Shown here in pieces: positions 9,035 through 20,296 of a stretch of DNA of 64,000 nucleotides (position 1 is the stretch's first letter; every line of letters starts with the position of its first letter). Below the pieces are notes generated by a model. The model saw only the letters and a program-made list of their open reading frames with translations, searched no databases and was not told the origin of the DNA. The position numbers and the translations under genes are program-made. The stretch is from JALYXI01 sp963795835 (lineage in GTDB: Bacteria > Acidobacteriota > Terriglobia > Bryobacterales > Bryobacteraceae). The stretch lies in the NCBI GenBank assembly GCA_963795835.1, contig CAWCJC010000008.1:1-64000 (forward strand). Direction: 5' to 3'.

Positions 9035-10732
9035 CTAGGGCGTCGACGGCGGTGGCACACGCTTTTTTGTTGCTTGTTCGAATGCATAAGCAATCTGAAA
9101 TAAGCGTGGCTCGCTGCAGGCCGCACCGGTGAATCCCACTCCGAACGGAGCGGGAAGCGGGTGAAAGTCGGCCGGAAACGGATTCTGTCTTTGCTCATTC
9201 GGAACCATTCCGAAAGGAACGACAAGCAGTGGATATCCTGCGCGCGCAGCCAGGTCGGCTCCGTTCGCGGCGGGCGTGAGAATCGCATCCAGGTTATTGG
9301 CTTTCAATACGGCGTCCAAGCCTTCGGTTCGGCTCAGGCGTTTGTCCTTGGCGACGTCGGCGTCATTGCGAGCGCGGTCCGCTTCCACATCCATCTCATC
9401 CGAAATATCGATTCGCGATTGGCCGTATTTGATGGCTCCCGCCTTTGCGTGGGCCACGTTCCATTGCTTCAATTCGGTAAGCGTCTTGACGGGCGCGGAT
9501 GGCCCCAGGCTGGCCAACCACCGATTGAAATCACGCTTCATGCCGTACTTGAAGTTCACCGAGCAGTTCTCATCTTTCCCCTTCGCTTGCTCGGCCCCTG
9601 AGCAGTACGGCCACTGAAGAAAGTTGTCCTTCGGGTCTTTTGTGACGAAGCTTGGAATTTCAACGGGATCAATGATAACTGCGCCTTCCTTCTTCAAAAC
9701 CTCAATCGCATCGGCCATTACTTTCGCCTGTTGGGGATTCAACCCGCTTCGCCCTCTCCCGCCGTTGGGAGCGGGCAGGGGATCGTAGTAGAAATTTCGC
9801 GGAATGCCAATACGAATGCCCTTGAGACCATCGCGCCGCAAAAACTTGGTGTAATCGCGTCCGGGCGGCGGGGTGCATGCCTGCGTGGCCGAATCGTTTG
9901 GGTCTGGCGCGGGACTTTCCAAAACGCCGAGCAGTATCGCTGCATCGGCAACAGTTCGCGTCATGGGCCCGGCCGTGTCGTGGTCGGCTGTAATCGGAAT
10001 TACGCCATAACGGCTGATGCGTCCAATGGTGGGCCGCAATCCAACCAGCATGGCTTGGTTGGAGGGCTGTGTGATGGATCCTCCCGTGTCGCTCCCTACA
10101 TTTGCAGCCCAGAAGCTGGATGCCGTCCCCGCTCCGGAACTCGAACCGCCGGGCGACAACACTGCGCGTCCATCACTGCTTTCTCTGGGGTCCATACGCG
10201 GATCGTACGGATTGAATCCGAAACCTGCCACTGCGTTATACGCGGACATGGCAGTTGGCGCGCCAGCTACCCAATTCGCAAGTTCGATCAAAGTCGTCTT
10301 CGCGATGATGATGGCGCCCGCATCGCGCAGATTCTTAGTGAGCGTTGCCTCATACGGGGGAACATATCCCGCAAACGCGAGTGCTCCGCCGGTAGTGGGC
10401 ATGTCGGTTGTTTGGATGTTGTCTTTGAGAGCGACTGGGATTCCATGGAGCGGACCCCGGATACGGCCCGCCGCACGTTCCTTATCGCGTTCGTCGGCCT
10501 CTTTCAGCGCGTTCGGATTCACGGTGATCAGCGAATGCAGCACGCGGTCATAGGTGGCGATTCGTTCCAGGTATTGGGTGACCAGTTCTCGTGACGTGAC
10601 GCGCTTCTGAGCAAGGGCGGCTTGTATCTCAGGGATTGACGCTTCCACCACGCTGAAACTGTTTTTCGATTGCTTGTTTTGAGCACTGGCGTGAGATGCA
10701 ATGACCAGAGTCAGCGCGAGGGCGACTCTCAT
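9035..10732 (-). CDS. secreted amidase-signature hydrolase
   Basis: An amidase of 565 residues with an N-terminal signal peptide (LALTLVIASHASAQ). The amidase-signature triad is visible: Lys near 103 (VALKDN), a Ser of the GGSSSGAG loop near 198, and the nucleophile Ser near 219 in GSDTGGS. It probably hydrolyses a small amide or peptide-like bond in the periplasm; it is not the GatA subunit, which is cytoplasmic. Its ATG overlaps the stop of the DUF1028 gene by four bases, so it is the last gene of the six-gene minus-strand operon starting near 16979. Confidence 0.9.
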   Translation of the reverse strand: MRVALALTLVIASHASAQNKQSKNSFSVVEASIPEIQAALAQKRVTSRELVTQYLERIATYDRVLHSLITVNPNALKEADERDKERAAGRIRGPLHGIPVALKDNIQTTDMPTTGGALAFAGYVPPYEATLTKNLRDAGAIIIAKTTLIELANWVAGAPTAMSAYNAVAGFGFNPYDPRMDPRESSDGRAVLSPGGSSSGAGTASSFWAANVGSDTGGSITQPSNQAMLVGLRPTIGRISRYGVIPITADHDTAGPMTRTVADAAILLGVLESPAPDPNDSATQACTPPPGRDYTKFLRRDGLKGIRIGIPRNFYYDPLPAPNGGRGRSGLNPQQAKVMADAIEVLKKEGAVIIDPVEIPSFVTKDPKDNFLQWPYCSGAEQAKGKDENCSVNFKYGMKRDFNRWLASLGPSAPVKTLTELKQWNVAHAKAGAIKYGQSRIDISDEMDVEADRARNDADVAKDKRLSRTEGLDAVLKANNLDAILTPAANGADLAARAGYPLLVVPFGMVPNEQRQNPFPADFHPLPAPFGVGFTGAACSEPRLFQIAYAFEQATKKRVPPPSTP

Positions 10733-11707
10733 GGGAACACCTTGCGCATGAACTCGGAGTCTTCTAAGACCGGTTGAAACTGCGGCCGCCGTCGCATGTT
10801 TTCCAGTTGCTTTCCTATCTCCGGATTCAGCTCCTTGGCTTTGCGCATCTCCGTCAGAGCTTGTTCCTTATCGCCCGTTAGATAACTGAGCATGCCCAAA
10901 TTGAGATAGGCGACCGCTTTGTTGGGACTATAACGAATCAGCTTCTCCGCCACGTCACGAGCGCCTTTCACGTTGTTGGAAGACATCATCTGGCCGAGTT
11001 GCCCTTGATAGAGTGTGGCCAAGTTGAGATCCAAGAGCCGGCGAAGCTCGGGAATAGGTGCGGGGCTATCGTCCACATTGATGTAAATCTCGCGATCGTT
11101 GTTGATGTTCCGGCCACCACCTTTTTTCACCACGAGCATAGATGCCGATTGCTTGCCTCGGGAATCGCCGCCGGCATCGTCTCCCGCTTTCAGCGCGGCG
11201 AAAAGACGTTCGGCAAGGTCCCCCTTTGTTGCCTCAAAGGCTTTGCCCATGGCTTCAGGAACCTGCGCTCCCACAAGAATGTTGCCCTGCGCGGACCACG
11301 TCTTACCCTGTCGATCGCCCGCCCAAATCGGCGCGGCCGGACCGGTAAAAGCGGCGACGTTCCCGTTCTTATCAATGATGGCGAGTTGGCGTCCGTCCTT
11401 GCCTGGGAACGTGTCCTCGGCGAGCAATTTGTCGAGCACAGCCTTCGCCGAGAGACCTTGCTCGAAGTAGTTCAAGACCTCGTGGGCCGTAGCCTACGTT
11501 CACGTTCGCTTGGGTTGCGATCGCACCAATTTCCGCCTCAGCCCAAGGCACTACGGAACCGACAGAGAAATAACGAGATGCTACGGTCACGCCCCACTCG
11601 CGCGTCGCAGGATCGAACGCGACAATGGAGAAGGTGTTGACATCTTCGGCGCGCAAAGGTGTAAGGCAAAGCGCAGAGAAAAAGAAAGCGCGGAAATACT
11701 TGGCCAT
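10729..11707 (-). pseudogene. DUF1028-TPR protein, broken by one frameshift
   Basis: The first 80 or so residues (11707 down to about 11465) give a signal peptide and the DUF1028 start (FSIVAFDPATREWGV, VASRYFSVGSVVPWAEA, ATQANVNVGYGPRGLELL). The rest of the domain (EQGLSAKAVLDKLLAED, QLAIIDKNGNVAAFTG) and a C-terminal TPR-like helical pair continue in another frame to 10729. The change lies around 11463-11466 and needs one extra base or two missing bases; restoring a CG there would give LLREQGLSAKAV. DUF1028 proteins resemble Ntn hydrolases and often neighbour peptidases. Genes on both sides abut or overlap it, so it belongs to the operon. It may be a true pseudogene or an assembly error. 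Confidence 0.85.
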
Positions 11708-11710
11708 AGA

Positions 11711-12994
11711 CTATCGAGTAAGCCGGTAGATGAACAACGCCGCCCGCTTCGTTTGAATTGGCTGACGGCTAAGGTCGATCGTCTCTCCAGGCGCATGCGC
11801 GCCGCCTCCCAGCGACCCGAATCCGGAGATGCTGTCGACGAAAGGTGCAACGAACGATACGTCGCCAGCGCCGCGGCGCGCGGGCGGGAGCGCTTCCATC
11901 GCTTCCATGTTCATATCCAGGTTCACGCCATTCAGAACCTTCAAAAGCGCTTGATTGCCTTCCGTGGCAGCCATGGATGGGTACTTGTCTTCAAAGGTGA
12001 TTTCCGCGCCGGTTCGCGGTAAATGCTTTGCGACAATTTGCTTCATCTTCTCCCGTACCCGGTTGAGTTGCTCGTCGGTAACTGTGCGGATGTCTCCCGA
12101 GGCATAGGCGGTGGATGCAATAATGTTTGGCTTCCCAGACGCCGTGCCGGTATTCCTTGCTGGATCGAACGAAACGTTAGAACCACCCACAATCACGCCG
12201 GTGTTGTAAGTCAGGTCGGGCTCTTTCAGTTCAGCTGCAAACGCCGCCAGAATGCGACTGATCTCATAAATAGCGCCGCTTCCCGCACGTTCGGTAAAGA
12301 TTCCCGCCGAATGCCCCTCCATACCCGTGGTCTTCAACTGCCAGAGCGAAGCGCTACGCCGCGCGATGGTTGCGAAATCTCGGCCATCCGTGCGGGAACC
12401 GCCCTCAAACTCGATAGCCACTTGGTTCGCCTTGCCTGCTGCGATCAGTTCAGCGCGAGAGATGCTGAGAGGCTCGCCCGCATTCTCTTCGTCGCCTGTA
12501 AGAAAAACTGTGATGTTCGTGCCGTCCAACACGCCCGCCGCTTTCATCGCCTTCAGGGCGTAAAGCATGATCATCAAGCCGCCTTTCATGTCGCTGGTTC
12601 CCGGGCCGCTGGCGACCGTCGCGGTCTTCATCGACCATTTCTGAAACGGACTGGTCGGCTCGAACACGGTGTCCATGTGTCCAATCAGAAGCACACGCTT
12701 CCCGTGCGAGCCCTTGCGTTCCGCTACCAGATGACCAGCACGATGAACTTGGTCCATCGGGATCCAATGAACCTGGAAACCGAGCGCTTCGAACTCCGGA
12801 CGAAGCACATCGCCCACAGCTCGCACTCCAGCCGGATTGAAAGTTCCGCTGTTGATGTCAACGATCCTTTGCAACAGAGCGTTCGATTCCGCAGCGGTTT
12901 GATCGACATTCTGAAGGATCTTGGTTTCAACGGTCGACAGATGTTCGGCCGCGGCTAGCGCGAAACTGAATAAGAAAACAGAAAGTAGTCTCAT
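11711..12994 (-). CDS. secreted M20 family metallopeptidase, carboxypeptidase G2-like
   Basis: A zinc peptidase of 427 residues with signal peptide LLSVFLFSFALAAAE. Metal and catalytic motifs of the M20 fold are present: GHMDTVFE (His ligand and catalytic Asp), SDMKGG (bridging Asp), GDEENAGEP (general-base Glu pair), an EFEGG ligand region and the late His in GGGAHAPGE. It should cleave C-terminal amino acids or N-acyl amino acids in the periplasm. Its ATG overlaps the stop of the PQQ dehydrogenase by four bases, and the DUF1028 gene begins three bases after its stop. The pairing with an amidase suggests breakdown of amide-linked compounds. Confidence 0.9.
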   Translation of the reverse strand: MRLLSVFLFSFALAAAEHLSTVETKILQNVDQTAAESNALLQRIVDINSGTFNPAGVRAVGDVLRPEFEALGFQVHWIPMDQVHRAGHLVAERKGSHGKRVLLIGHMDTVFEPTSPFQKWSMKTATVASGPGTSDMKGGLMIMLYALKAMKAAGVLDGTNITVFLTGDEENAGEPLSISRAELIAAGKANQVAIEFEGGSRTDGRDFATIARRSASLWQLKTTGMEGHSAGIFTERAGSGAIYEISRILAAFAAELKEPDLTYNTGVIVGGSNVSFDPARNTGTASGKPNIIASTAYASGDIRTVTDEQLNRVREKMKQIVAKHLPRTGAEITFEDKYPSMAATEGNQALLKVLNGVNLDMNMEAMEALPPARRGAGDVSFVAPFVDSISGFGSLGGGAHAPGETIDLSRQPIQTKRAALFIYRLTR

Positions 12995-14876
12995 AACGTG
13001 AAAGCGAAAAGAGAAGCATCAGCGCCGTTGCCAGTCGCGATCACCACATACTGCTTGCCCGACAAGCTGAACGTCATCGGTGTTCCACCAGTCCTGCGTT
13101 CGAAGGGATAGGTCCAGAGGTCGGCTCCGGTTTTCGTATCAACGGCATGAAGCGCGGTATCGCCGCCGCCGACAAAGATCAATCCCGTCTTGGTAACGAT
13201 GGCCCCTTGTACGCCCGGAGCGCCCAACTTCTCCGGAAGCTTCACTCCCTTCAGCGCCGGGTGGGAGCGCAATCGCTGATCATCACCAAATGGAACATGC
13301 CATGCAAGCTCACCCCGATTCAAATCGATTGCGGTAAGCTCGCCGTAAGGTGGCTTTAACAAAGGCAATCCATCGTGGAACACGGCATTGGTCTGTCCCT
13401 CGCGAACGTAATCGCCGTCCGTCTCCGAGGCATGCGGATTTTTGCTCGAAAGGTCGGGTTTCGATAAACGCGCGATCGCCGAAAGGTTGGTGGTCTTTAC
13501 GTACAGCATGCCCGATTCAGGATCGAACGCGCCGCCACCCCAATTCGCGCCGCCAATCAGACCCGGTACCATCAGCGTTCCCTGAAACGAAGGCGGCGTA
13601 AATAGCGGGCCCAAGCGATACTTCTTCATCTCCGCCTGTGCCTCCGCTTTCAGTTCGGGCGTTGCGTCGAAGGCGTCATCCAGCGAAACACCCTGAGGCG
13701 AGATCGGCGGCGGCTTCGTTGGAAAGGGCTGCGTGGGCCAGGCATGCTCGCCTTCCACGTCGCTTGCCGGAACCCGGCGTTCTTCGATCGGCCATATCGG
13801 TTTTCCTGTGACACGGTCAAATGCAAAAGCGAAGCCCTGTTTCGTCAATTGCACAACCGCATCGATCCGCTTGCCTGCGACCGTGATGGAAACAAGGTTC
13901 GGGGGCGATGGCGTGTCGTAATCCCAAAGACCGTGATGCACCAACTGGTAATGCCACTTGCGTTCGCCGGTGGCGGCGTTCAAGCAAACGATGGAATCGG
14001 CGAACAAATTCTTGCCTGGGCGACGGCCGCCGTAGAAATCATTGCTCGGAGTGCTGACAGGAAGATAGATCAGGCCGCGCGCTTCGTCTAGGGTCATGGG
14101 AACCCACACGTTCGTATGGCCGGTGAATTCGTTGGCGCCATCTTCCCACGTGTCGCTACCGAACTCGCCTTTGCGCGGTACGGTGTGGAAGGTCCAAACC
14201 AGCTTGCCGGTGCGCGCATGAAACGCGCGTACGTCACCAGGCGGATCTTTCTTGTAAGCAATGCGATCCGCCACACCGTTACCCACGATGATCAGGTCTT
14301 TGTAAACCACAGCGGGCGATGTATTGGTGTATTGCTTCGGATCGACGGGCCAAGCCAAACCTTGCAACAGGTTCACCACGCCGTTATCGCCGAAGCTTTG
14401 AATCGGTTTCCCCGTTTCCGAATCCAACTGGATCAGGCGCGCACGGCTGTTCATCAGAATGCGCCCCGGCCATTTGTAGAATCGCGCCAGAACGCTACGC
14501 CTCGATGGACGAAGCCGGTGCCGTTGGGAACTTGCCCGTCTTCATAGGCTTTCGGGTCGTAGGTCCAACGCTCCGCGCCGGTTGTTGGATCAAGGGCCAC
14601 CACACGGTTATAGGGCGTGCTGAGATATAGCGTGCCCCCCACCATAAGCGGCGTGACTTCGAACACGCCCGGAGTCGTCTTGTACTGCGGCATGGGTTTC
14701 TCGCCGGTGCGCCACTGCCAGGCTAATTTCAATTTACCGACGTTGTCGCGATTGATTTGCGTCAGGGCGGAGTAGTGCGAGCCGGCTTGATCGCCGCCAT
14801 AAATCGGCCATTCCACATTTGTTTGCGCTGCGCCCGCGACAGTAAGTGAACAGCAGAGAACAAGTTTCTTAAACAT
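12991..14876 (-). pseudogene. secreted PQQ-dependent dehydrogenase, broken by one frameshift
   Basis: The N-terminal part (14876 to about 14465) carries a signal peptide (FKKLVLCCSLTVAGAAQ) and the first propeller blades (WPIYGGDQAGSHYSALTQIN). It stops at 14454 after NGRGAF. The next frame continues with ILMNSRARLIQLDSETGKP and runs to 12991 with all remaining blades. The junction is a CCCC run (14464-14467 on the plus strand); one extra base would give GRGRILMNSR and rejoin the halves. The repaired protein has the length of glucose/sorbosone-type quinoproteins, without a cytochrome domain. Its ATG overlaps the GMC oxidoreductase stop by eight bases. The homopolymer context makes a sequencing error quite possible. 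Confidence 0.85.
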
Positions 14877-16458
14877 GCTTCCGTACCTGAGACGCGATGC
14901 GGTCCGCCGAGCGAAGCGTGAGCGCCACAAAGGTGAGCGTGCCATTCGTGCAACCGGCATTTGGCAGTGTGGGCGATCCCACTACGAACAGGTTTTCATG
15001 GTCGTGTGTCTGGCCATAGCTGTCGCAGACGCTATCTGCGGGGTCCGTGCCCATGCGGCATCCGCCTGCCGGATGGTCCAGGTACCCGCCCTCGCTGGTG
15101 TTCAGAATCTTGCCGTTGCCGTTCTTCGCCAGGCGCTCAAAAAGCGTTTGGAAGTGTTGCCGCGTCGCGGGTTGGCGAGCGACTGTCTCGCTATTCAACC
15201 GGTGTTCGATCTTCGGCAACGGATCGCCGAAAGAGTTTGTCGACCCTGCGTCCAGCGTAAGTGAACTATTGCGATCCGGATGAACGTCGTAATACCCTCG
15301 CACTCGCGCCGTGCCTCGCTGGGCGCGCGTGCGCCAGTCGTTCAGTAGATCGTCGCCCAACAGCAGCTTTCCGTCTTTCGCGCGCATTCGGGGTTCGTGT
15401 CCCATCGCGCTCTCCCATATGCGAAGGTCATGTCGAATGTACGGGTCGCCCGGTTTGCATCGGAAGAACTGGCGGGAAATCAACGCGTGCGTTTCATTCA
15501 TTCCCGGATAGATCTTGGCATCCAGCTCGATAAACGCCGAGATAAACTCATGACCGTTCATATAGCGGCCCACCAGGCCGGACCGGTTTGCTAGCCCATT
15601 GGGGAAGCGCGAGTTCTTCGAAAGAAGCAACAGGTGTGGGCTCCATGCGTAACCGGAGGCGAGTACAAATACCGGCGCGCGAAACTCCACCGTGTCTCCG
15701 GTGGCGCGGTCCACACCGGTCGCGGCGGCTACTTTCGTTGAGCCTTCATCCAGAGTCAAGCGACGAATCTGAGTCCGATCGTGAAGCGTTACCGCATTTT
15801 TTGCGAGCAGTTGTTTAAACGTGAAGTCCGGCGAGTAACGCGCTCCTGTCGGACAAATCGCGCACGTGTTGCAGCGAATGCATTTTGCACGGCCATCGTA
15901 GGGGCGCGTATTCTTGGCCTGGGGGGTGCTCCAGAACGGGATGCCGGTCTGCTCGCCCCATTTTTTCAACTCAAGCAAGTTGTACGTGAGCTCCATCGCA
16001 GGCATGGGGTAGGGCTCCGACCGTGCGTCTTCCGGCAGTGGGCTGGGCTCGCCGGATACCCCGAGACGGCGCTCCGCTTCGCAGTAATAACGCTCCAACT
16101 CCTCCCACTCGAGGGGCCAGTCCACATAGAGCCCGTACATGGACTTCAGCCGCAAATCCTCAACAGAGAAACGATTGCAGGTGCCGCCCCAGTGCATCGC
16201 GGAACCGCCTACTGCCATAGTTCGAGAGATGATTCCCTTAGCCGGCTCGTCCTCAATAAAGTCGCCGGGCCAAGCGTTTTCGCCGTACAAAAGATTGCGA
16301 CGACGATACTCCATGCGATTCTCGAGATCGAATAAGCGCCGTCCCGCTTCCACAACTCGGACCGATATTCCCGGTCGCAATTCGACAAGCTTCTGGGCCA
16401 GCATGGCGGCAGACACACCACCACCGATGATGCAAACATCGCTTTCGTATTTGGGCAT
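14869..16458 (-). CDS. GMC-family FAD oxidoreductase
   Basis: A flavoprotein of about 529 residues. It starts with a dinucleotide-binding motif (CIIGGGVSAAMLAQ), continues through GGSAMHWGGTCNRFS (flavin attachment loop), a Cys-rich CIRCNTCAICPTGARYSP segment like those of membrane gluconate/fructose dehydrogenases, and ends with HPAGGCRMG and VVGSPTLPNAGCTNGTLT. It likely oxidises a sugar hydroxyl and passes electrons to a partner cytochrome. The ATG at 16458 is chosen because it overlaps the upstream stop as ATGA and begins right before the FAD motif. The upstream subunit-3-like gene is its natural partner. Confidence 0.9.
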   Translation of the reverse strand: MPKYESDVCIIGGGVSAAMLAQKLVELRPGISVRVVEAGRRLFDLENRMEYRRRNLLYGENAWPGDFIEDEPAKGIISRTMAVGGSAMHWGGTCNRFSVEDLRLKSMYGLYVDWPLEWEELERYYCEAERRLGVSGEPSPLPEDARSEPYPMPAMELTYNLLELKKWGEQTGIPFWSTPQAKNTRPYDGRAKCIRCNTCAICPTGARYSPDFTFKQLLAKNAVTLHDRTQIRRLTLDEGSTKVAAATGVDRATGDTVEFRAPVFVLASGYAWSPHLLLLSKNSRFPNGLANRSGLVGRYMNGHEFISAFIELDAKIYPGMNETHALISRQFFRCKPGDPYIRHDLRIWESAMGHEPRMRAKDGKLLLGDDLLNDWRTRAQRGTARVRGYYDVHPDRNSSLTLDAGSTNSFGDPLPKIEHRLNSETVARQPATRQHFQTLFERLAKNGNGKILNTSEGGYLDHPAGGCRMGTDPADSVCDSYGQTHDHENLFVVGSPTLPNAGCTNGTLTFVALTLRSADRIASQVRKHV

Positions 16459-16979
16459 CAGGCTTGTTTCCGCAGAGGCGCGGGCTGTTTGCTCGAACCT
16501 TCCAGACCGCGGCACTTGTCACGTTGGATATTGGCGCTGTAGCAAAGGTCGTTGGCATCTGAGCTTCGGAAGTAGAAACTCATCAGATCCACCACGACAC
16601 TCTTGCCATCGGGAATGCGCGGCAGGTCACGCACTTGTGCACTTTCTACGGCGGATTCAACCGCGGCTTTCGTCAACGGAACGGGCAAAGCCGCGAGCTG
16701 GCGAAGATACTCCGGCGCGGGCGATGGTGGCTTCGGCCGAACGTGTGTGTTTCCATAACCGTGATCTGTGTCCGCACCCGGCCGGTACTCGCGGACATAA
16801 CGAATAAACTGGTCTGCAATGCGGTCCGTCGCCGTCTGACCTAACGATGACGGAAGGACAAGAGCAGCCAAGCCGCGCAGGGTATTGGCATAAGGACCGG
16901 GGAACGCTGTGCTCTGAGACCAGCCACGAGCTGCTGCTGTCAAACTAGCAACCCACTGCAACATCGTTCGGCGACGCAT
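16458..16979 (-). CDS. gluconate 2-dehydrogenase subunit 3-like protein
   Basis: A small protein of about 173 residues with an RR-containing leader (RRRTMLQWVASLTAAARGW) followed by the subunit-3 fold (TLRGLAALVLPSSLGQTATD, then DHGYGNTHVRPKPPSPAPEY). In characterised enzymes this subunit carries the Tat signal and escorts the FAD subunit across the membrane. It is the first gene of the minus-strand operon and overlaps the GMC gene by four bases, the classic pairing. The start is uncertain; 17006 is a second ATG in frame. It is divergent from the TonB receptor at 17116 with about 110 bases for both promoters. Confidence 0.8.
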   Translation of the reverse strand: MRRRTMLQWVASLTAAARGWSQSTAFPGPYANTLRGLAALVLPSSLGQTATDRIADQFIRYVREYRPGADTDHGYGNTHVRPKPPSPAPEYLRQLAALPVPLTKAAVESAVESAQVRDLPRIPDGKSVVVDLMSFYFRSSDANDLCYSANIQRDKCRGLEGSSKQPAPLRKQA

Positions 16980-17115
16980 GAATATTGGACGGAGTATGCC
17001 AGACATTTTGAAGTCCGTCAAACTCGATGCAAATACGCTACACTTTTCCTGAATCCTCGTCTGCATTCTGTGCGGTCACTGTCAGCCCGCCTAAAACAAT
17101 TTCAAGGTGAATCGA

Positions 17116-20100
17116 ATGAATAAATGGGTTGTATTGATTGCTATGGCGGGAGCTTGTCTTGGCCAAGAAACCACCGCGACAATCGCGGGCCAAGTGCAGG
17201 ATGCATCGAGTGCTGGCGTCGCCGGCGCGAGGATCATCGCTCGCAACGTCCAGACCGGATTGGAGCGAACGGCGACCAGCAGTGAGAGTGCGAATTATAC
17301 GCTCCCTCTTCTTCCAATTGGCACGTACGAGGTCTCTGCCGAAAAGGAAGGATTCAAGAAAGTGGTTCAGACCGGGATCGTACTGCAGGTGGACGATCAT
17401 GCGCGCGTCGATTTCAGGTTGCAAGTAGGCGCCACCAGCGATAGCGTGCAAGTCACGGCGGAGGTACCGTTAACCGCAACAGACACTTCGTCGTTGGGCT
17501 CGGTGATCGACAATCGGAAGGTTGTGGAGTTACCTCTGAACGGCCGGCAGTTCTACAGCCTGGCGCTTTTGGTGCCCGGTGTGGCTCCGGCTGCGCAAGG
17601 TTCCATCTTGAGTTTCCGCGGCGGCTTCAACGTAGCCGGCGCAAGTGAATTGAACAATAATTTCACGCTGAACGGTCTGGATAACAATAATCAGCTGCTG
17701 AGTGCCCCCGCCTTTCGGCCCTCCGTGGATGCGATCCAGGAGTTCAAGATTCTCACCGGAATCTTCCCAGCGGAGTATGGCCGAAACTCCGGAAGCCAAG
17801 TAATCGTGACGACGAAATCGGGAACCAATGGCTTTCACGGCTCCGCTTTCGAGTTCCTTCGCAACCAGATATTCGATGCGAAAAACTTCTTCACGCCGGC
17901 AAACGTGGCAAATCCGTCATTCAAGCAGAACCAATTCGGCGGCACATTCGGCGGTCCGATCATAAAGAACAAGACGTTCTTCTTCGCAAGCTATGAAGGA
18001 ACGCGATCCACGCAGCAAATCACCGCGCTCACGAATGTTCCAACGGTTGCGATGGTGAACGGTGATTTTTCCGCGATTCCTAAAGCAATCATTGATCCGA
18101 CTACCGGATTACAGTTTCCGGGAAACATCATTCCGCAAAATCGGCTGAGCCCTGCGGGGACCTTCTTGGCAAAGCTCTATCCTGTTCCTACCTCGCCAAC
18201 CGCCGCCGGCCAGCTCCCAACGAATAACTATACGTTCAATCAGCCGCAGGTGGACAGCCTGAATCTTGGGTCCATTCGCGTAGATCATCAGATCTCACAA
18301 AACGATACGATTACGGCAACGTACAACGATTTTGAGGACACCACGTTAACACAAGCAAACACGGTTTGCGGATCGCGCGCTGGTGCCGGGTTTCGATTGC
18401 AACGTGATCCTGTTAGCTCGGCTTGGCGGCTTGACGGAAACACACATCTTCAGCCCGAGCCTGATCAACCAGGTACGATTCGCCTATTCCGAATTTCAGA
18501 ACCCACGCGCAACGAACGATCAGAACATCAACTTCCTCCAGATGTTCAATATTACCGGCACTCGTCTGGATGGCCCCGCACGCACCGGCGTCCCTTCCGT
18601 AACTGTCACCGGCTTCACGGCATTTGGTGAACCGACGAATTTTCCACAGGCTCGCACCGACAACACGTTTCAACTTGCAGACGATCTGACATGGAACCAC
18701 GGCAAACATGCATTGAAATTCGGCATGGACCTTCATCGTTTTCAATCGAATGGAACCATCGTCGGCAATGGACGTGGATCTTATACGTTCAGCGCGCAAA
18801 GCAGCGCCCCCACAACGGGATACGCCTTTGCGGACCTCCTGTTAGGTATCCCGACCAGTACCGCCCGCAGCCCGCTGAGTCCGCGTATCTATGACCGCAC
18901 CGGACTTTACTCCGGTTACGTGCAGGACGATTGGAAAGTTAGCCCGAAGCTCACGTTTAATATCGGCTTCCGCTACGAATACAACCTGCCAACGTTTGAG
19001 AAGTACAACACGCTGAGCAACTTCAACCCTCGGACCGGCGCAATCGATATCGCTGGTCAGAACGGCATCTCTAGAGGTCTCTGGGATCCCAACTATAAGG
19101 ATCTGGAGCCGCGCTTTGGGTTCGCTTATTCGCCGTTCAGCGACTCCCGGACGGTGATTCGCGGCGGGTATGGAGTTTTCTATAACTCGCCAGCACTAAA
19201 CGCGGTAAATAGCGGTCCGCAGCAAAGCAATGCGCCATTCACTTCCGCGCAGACGTTCACGTCCAGCTTCGCGCTTCCTGTCACGCTGGCCAACCCGTAT
19301 CCCACCTCGGGAACCGGTACTTCCACCTTGACGCTTTCCGCCTTCAATCGCCACCAACCGGATCCGCAAATCCAGCAATGGAGTTTTAACGTTCAAAAGG
19401 AACTTACGCGGTCCATGGTTCTGGAAGTGAACTATCAGGGGTCCAAGGGAACGCACCTTCCGCTTTACTACAACATTAATCAGCCGCTTCCCGGGCTGGG
19501 CACTGTGGCGCAGAAACAGGCAGCACGCCCTTATCCACAGTTCGGCAATATCAATTTTTCCGATGCGGTGGGCAACTCCAGTTACAATGGCCTGCTTACG
19601 AAACTGCAACAGCGTTACTCGAACGGGCTTTCTTTTGTTGCGTCTTACACCTGGGGCAAATCCATCGATGAATCTCCCGGCACGCCGTATAACGTGGTTC
19701 CGTCACGCTCAGCCGCGGAAGATCCGCACAATTTCAATCTGGAGCGCGGCCTCTCCGGCTTCGATATCCGGCATCGGTTTGTCTTTAGCCCAGTCTATGA
19801 ATTGCCGTTCGGATCCGGGCGCAAGTACCTGGCCAACAATCGTTACGCAGGCTGGGTTGTGAGCGGCTGGGAAATTTCAGGCATCCTTTCGCTTCAGACA
19901 GGACGGCCCTTCACCGTTCTAGTAAGCACAGATAACGCGAATGTTCTGGGTAATGTAGATCGCCCAAACGTTATCGGCAACACGAACGCCGGGCCCAAGA
20001 CGGTTCAGCAGTGGATCAACACCAGCGCGTTCCAGTTGGCGCCTGCGGGAACATTTGGAAACGAAGGCCGCAATGCGGTAATCGGACCTGGCTTGAAAAA

Positions 20101-20296
20101 TCTGGATGTCGTGCTCAGCCGCGTATTCCGGATTACGGAGCGCCTGGCAATCCAGTTTCGCGCCGAGTCTTTCAACGTCGCCAACCACCCGAACTTCGAT
20201 CAACCGGCACAAACGTTCGGGGTCGCCGGGTTTGGTTCTATCACCAGCGCAGAACCTCCGCGACAGATCCAATTCGGTGCAAAGGTCCGATTCTAA
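17116..20296 (+). pseudogene. TonB-dependent receptor, Oar-like, broken by one frameshift
   Basis: The N-terminal part from 17116 shows signal peptide, carboxypeptidase-regulatory-like domain (AGQVQDASSAGVAGARI), plug (LNGRQFYSLALLVPG) and early barrel. At 18379-18380 the frame changes: one extra base or two missing bases. The second frame starts with LVPGFDCNVILLARLGGLTE and completes the barrel to a terminal KVRF. Restoring a CG to the CGCGCGC stretch there gives SRALVPGF. The start is the ATG with AAGG eight bases upstream. The stop TAA abuts the ATG of an amidohydrolase, so this receptor heads an operon of two amidohydrolases and two sulfatases. Repaired, the protein is about 1060 residues. 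Confidence 0.88.

Noticed and set aside
9731..10594. Long plus-strand open frame of 287 codons inside the amidase
   Set aside because: It is antisense to an amidase with intact catalytic motifs, and its translation is low-complexity and lacks any domain.
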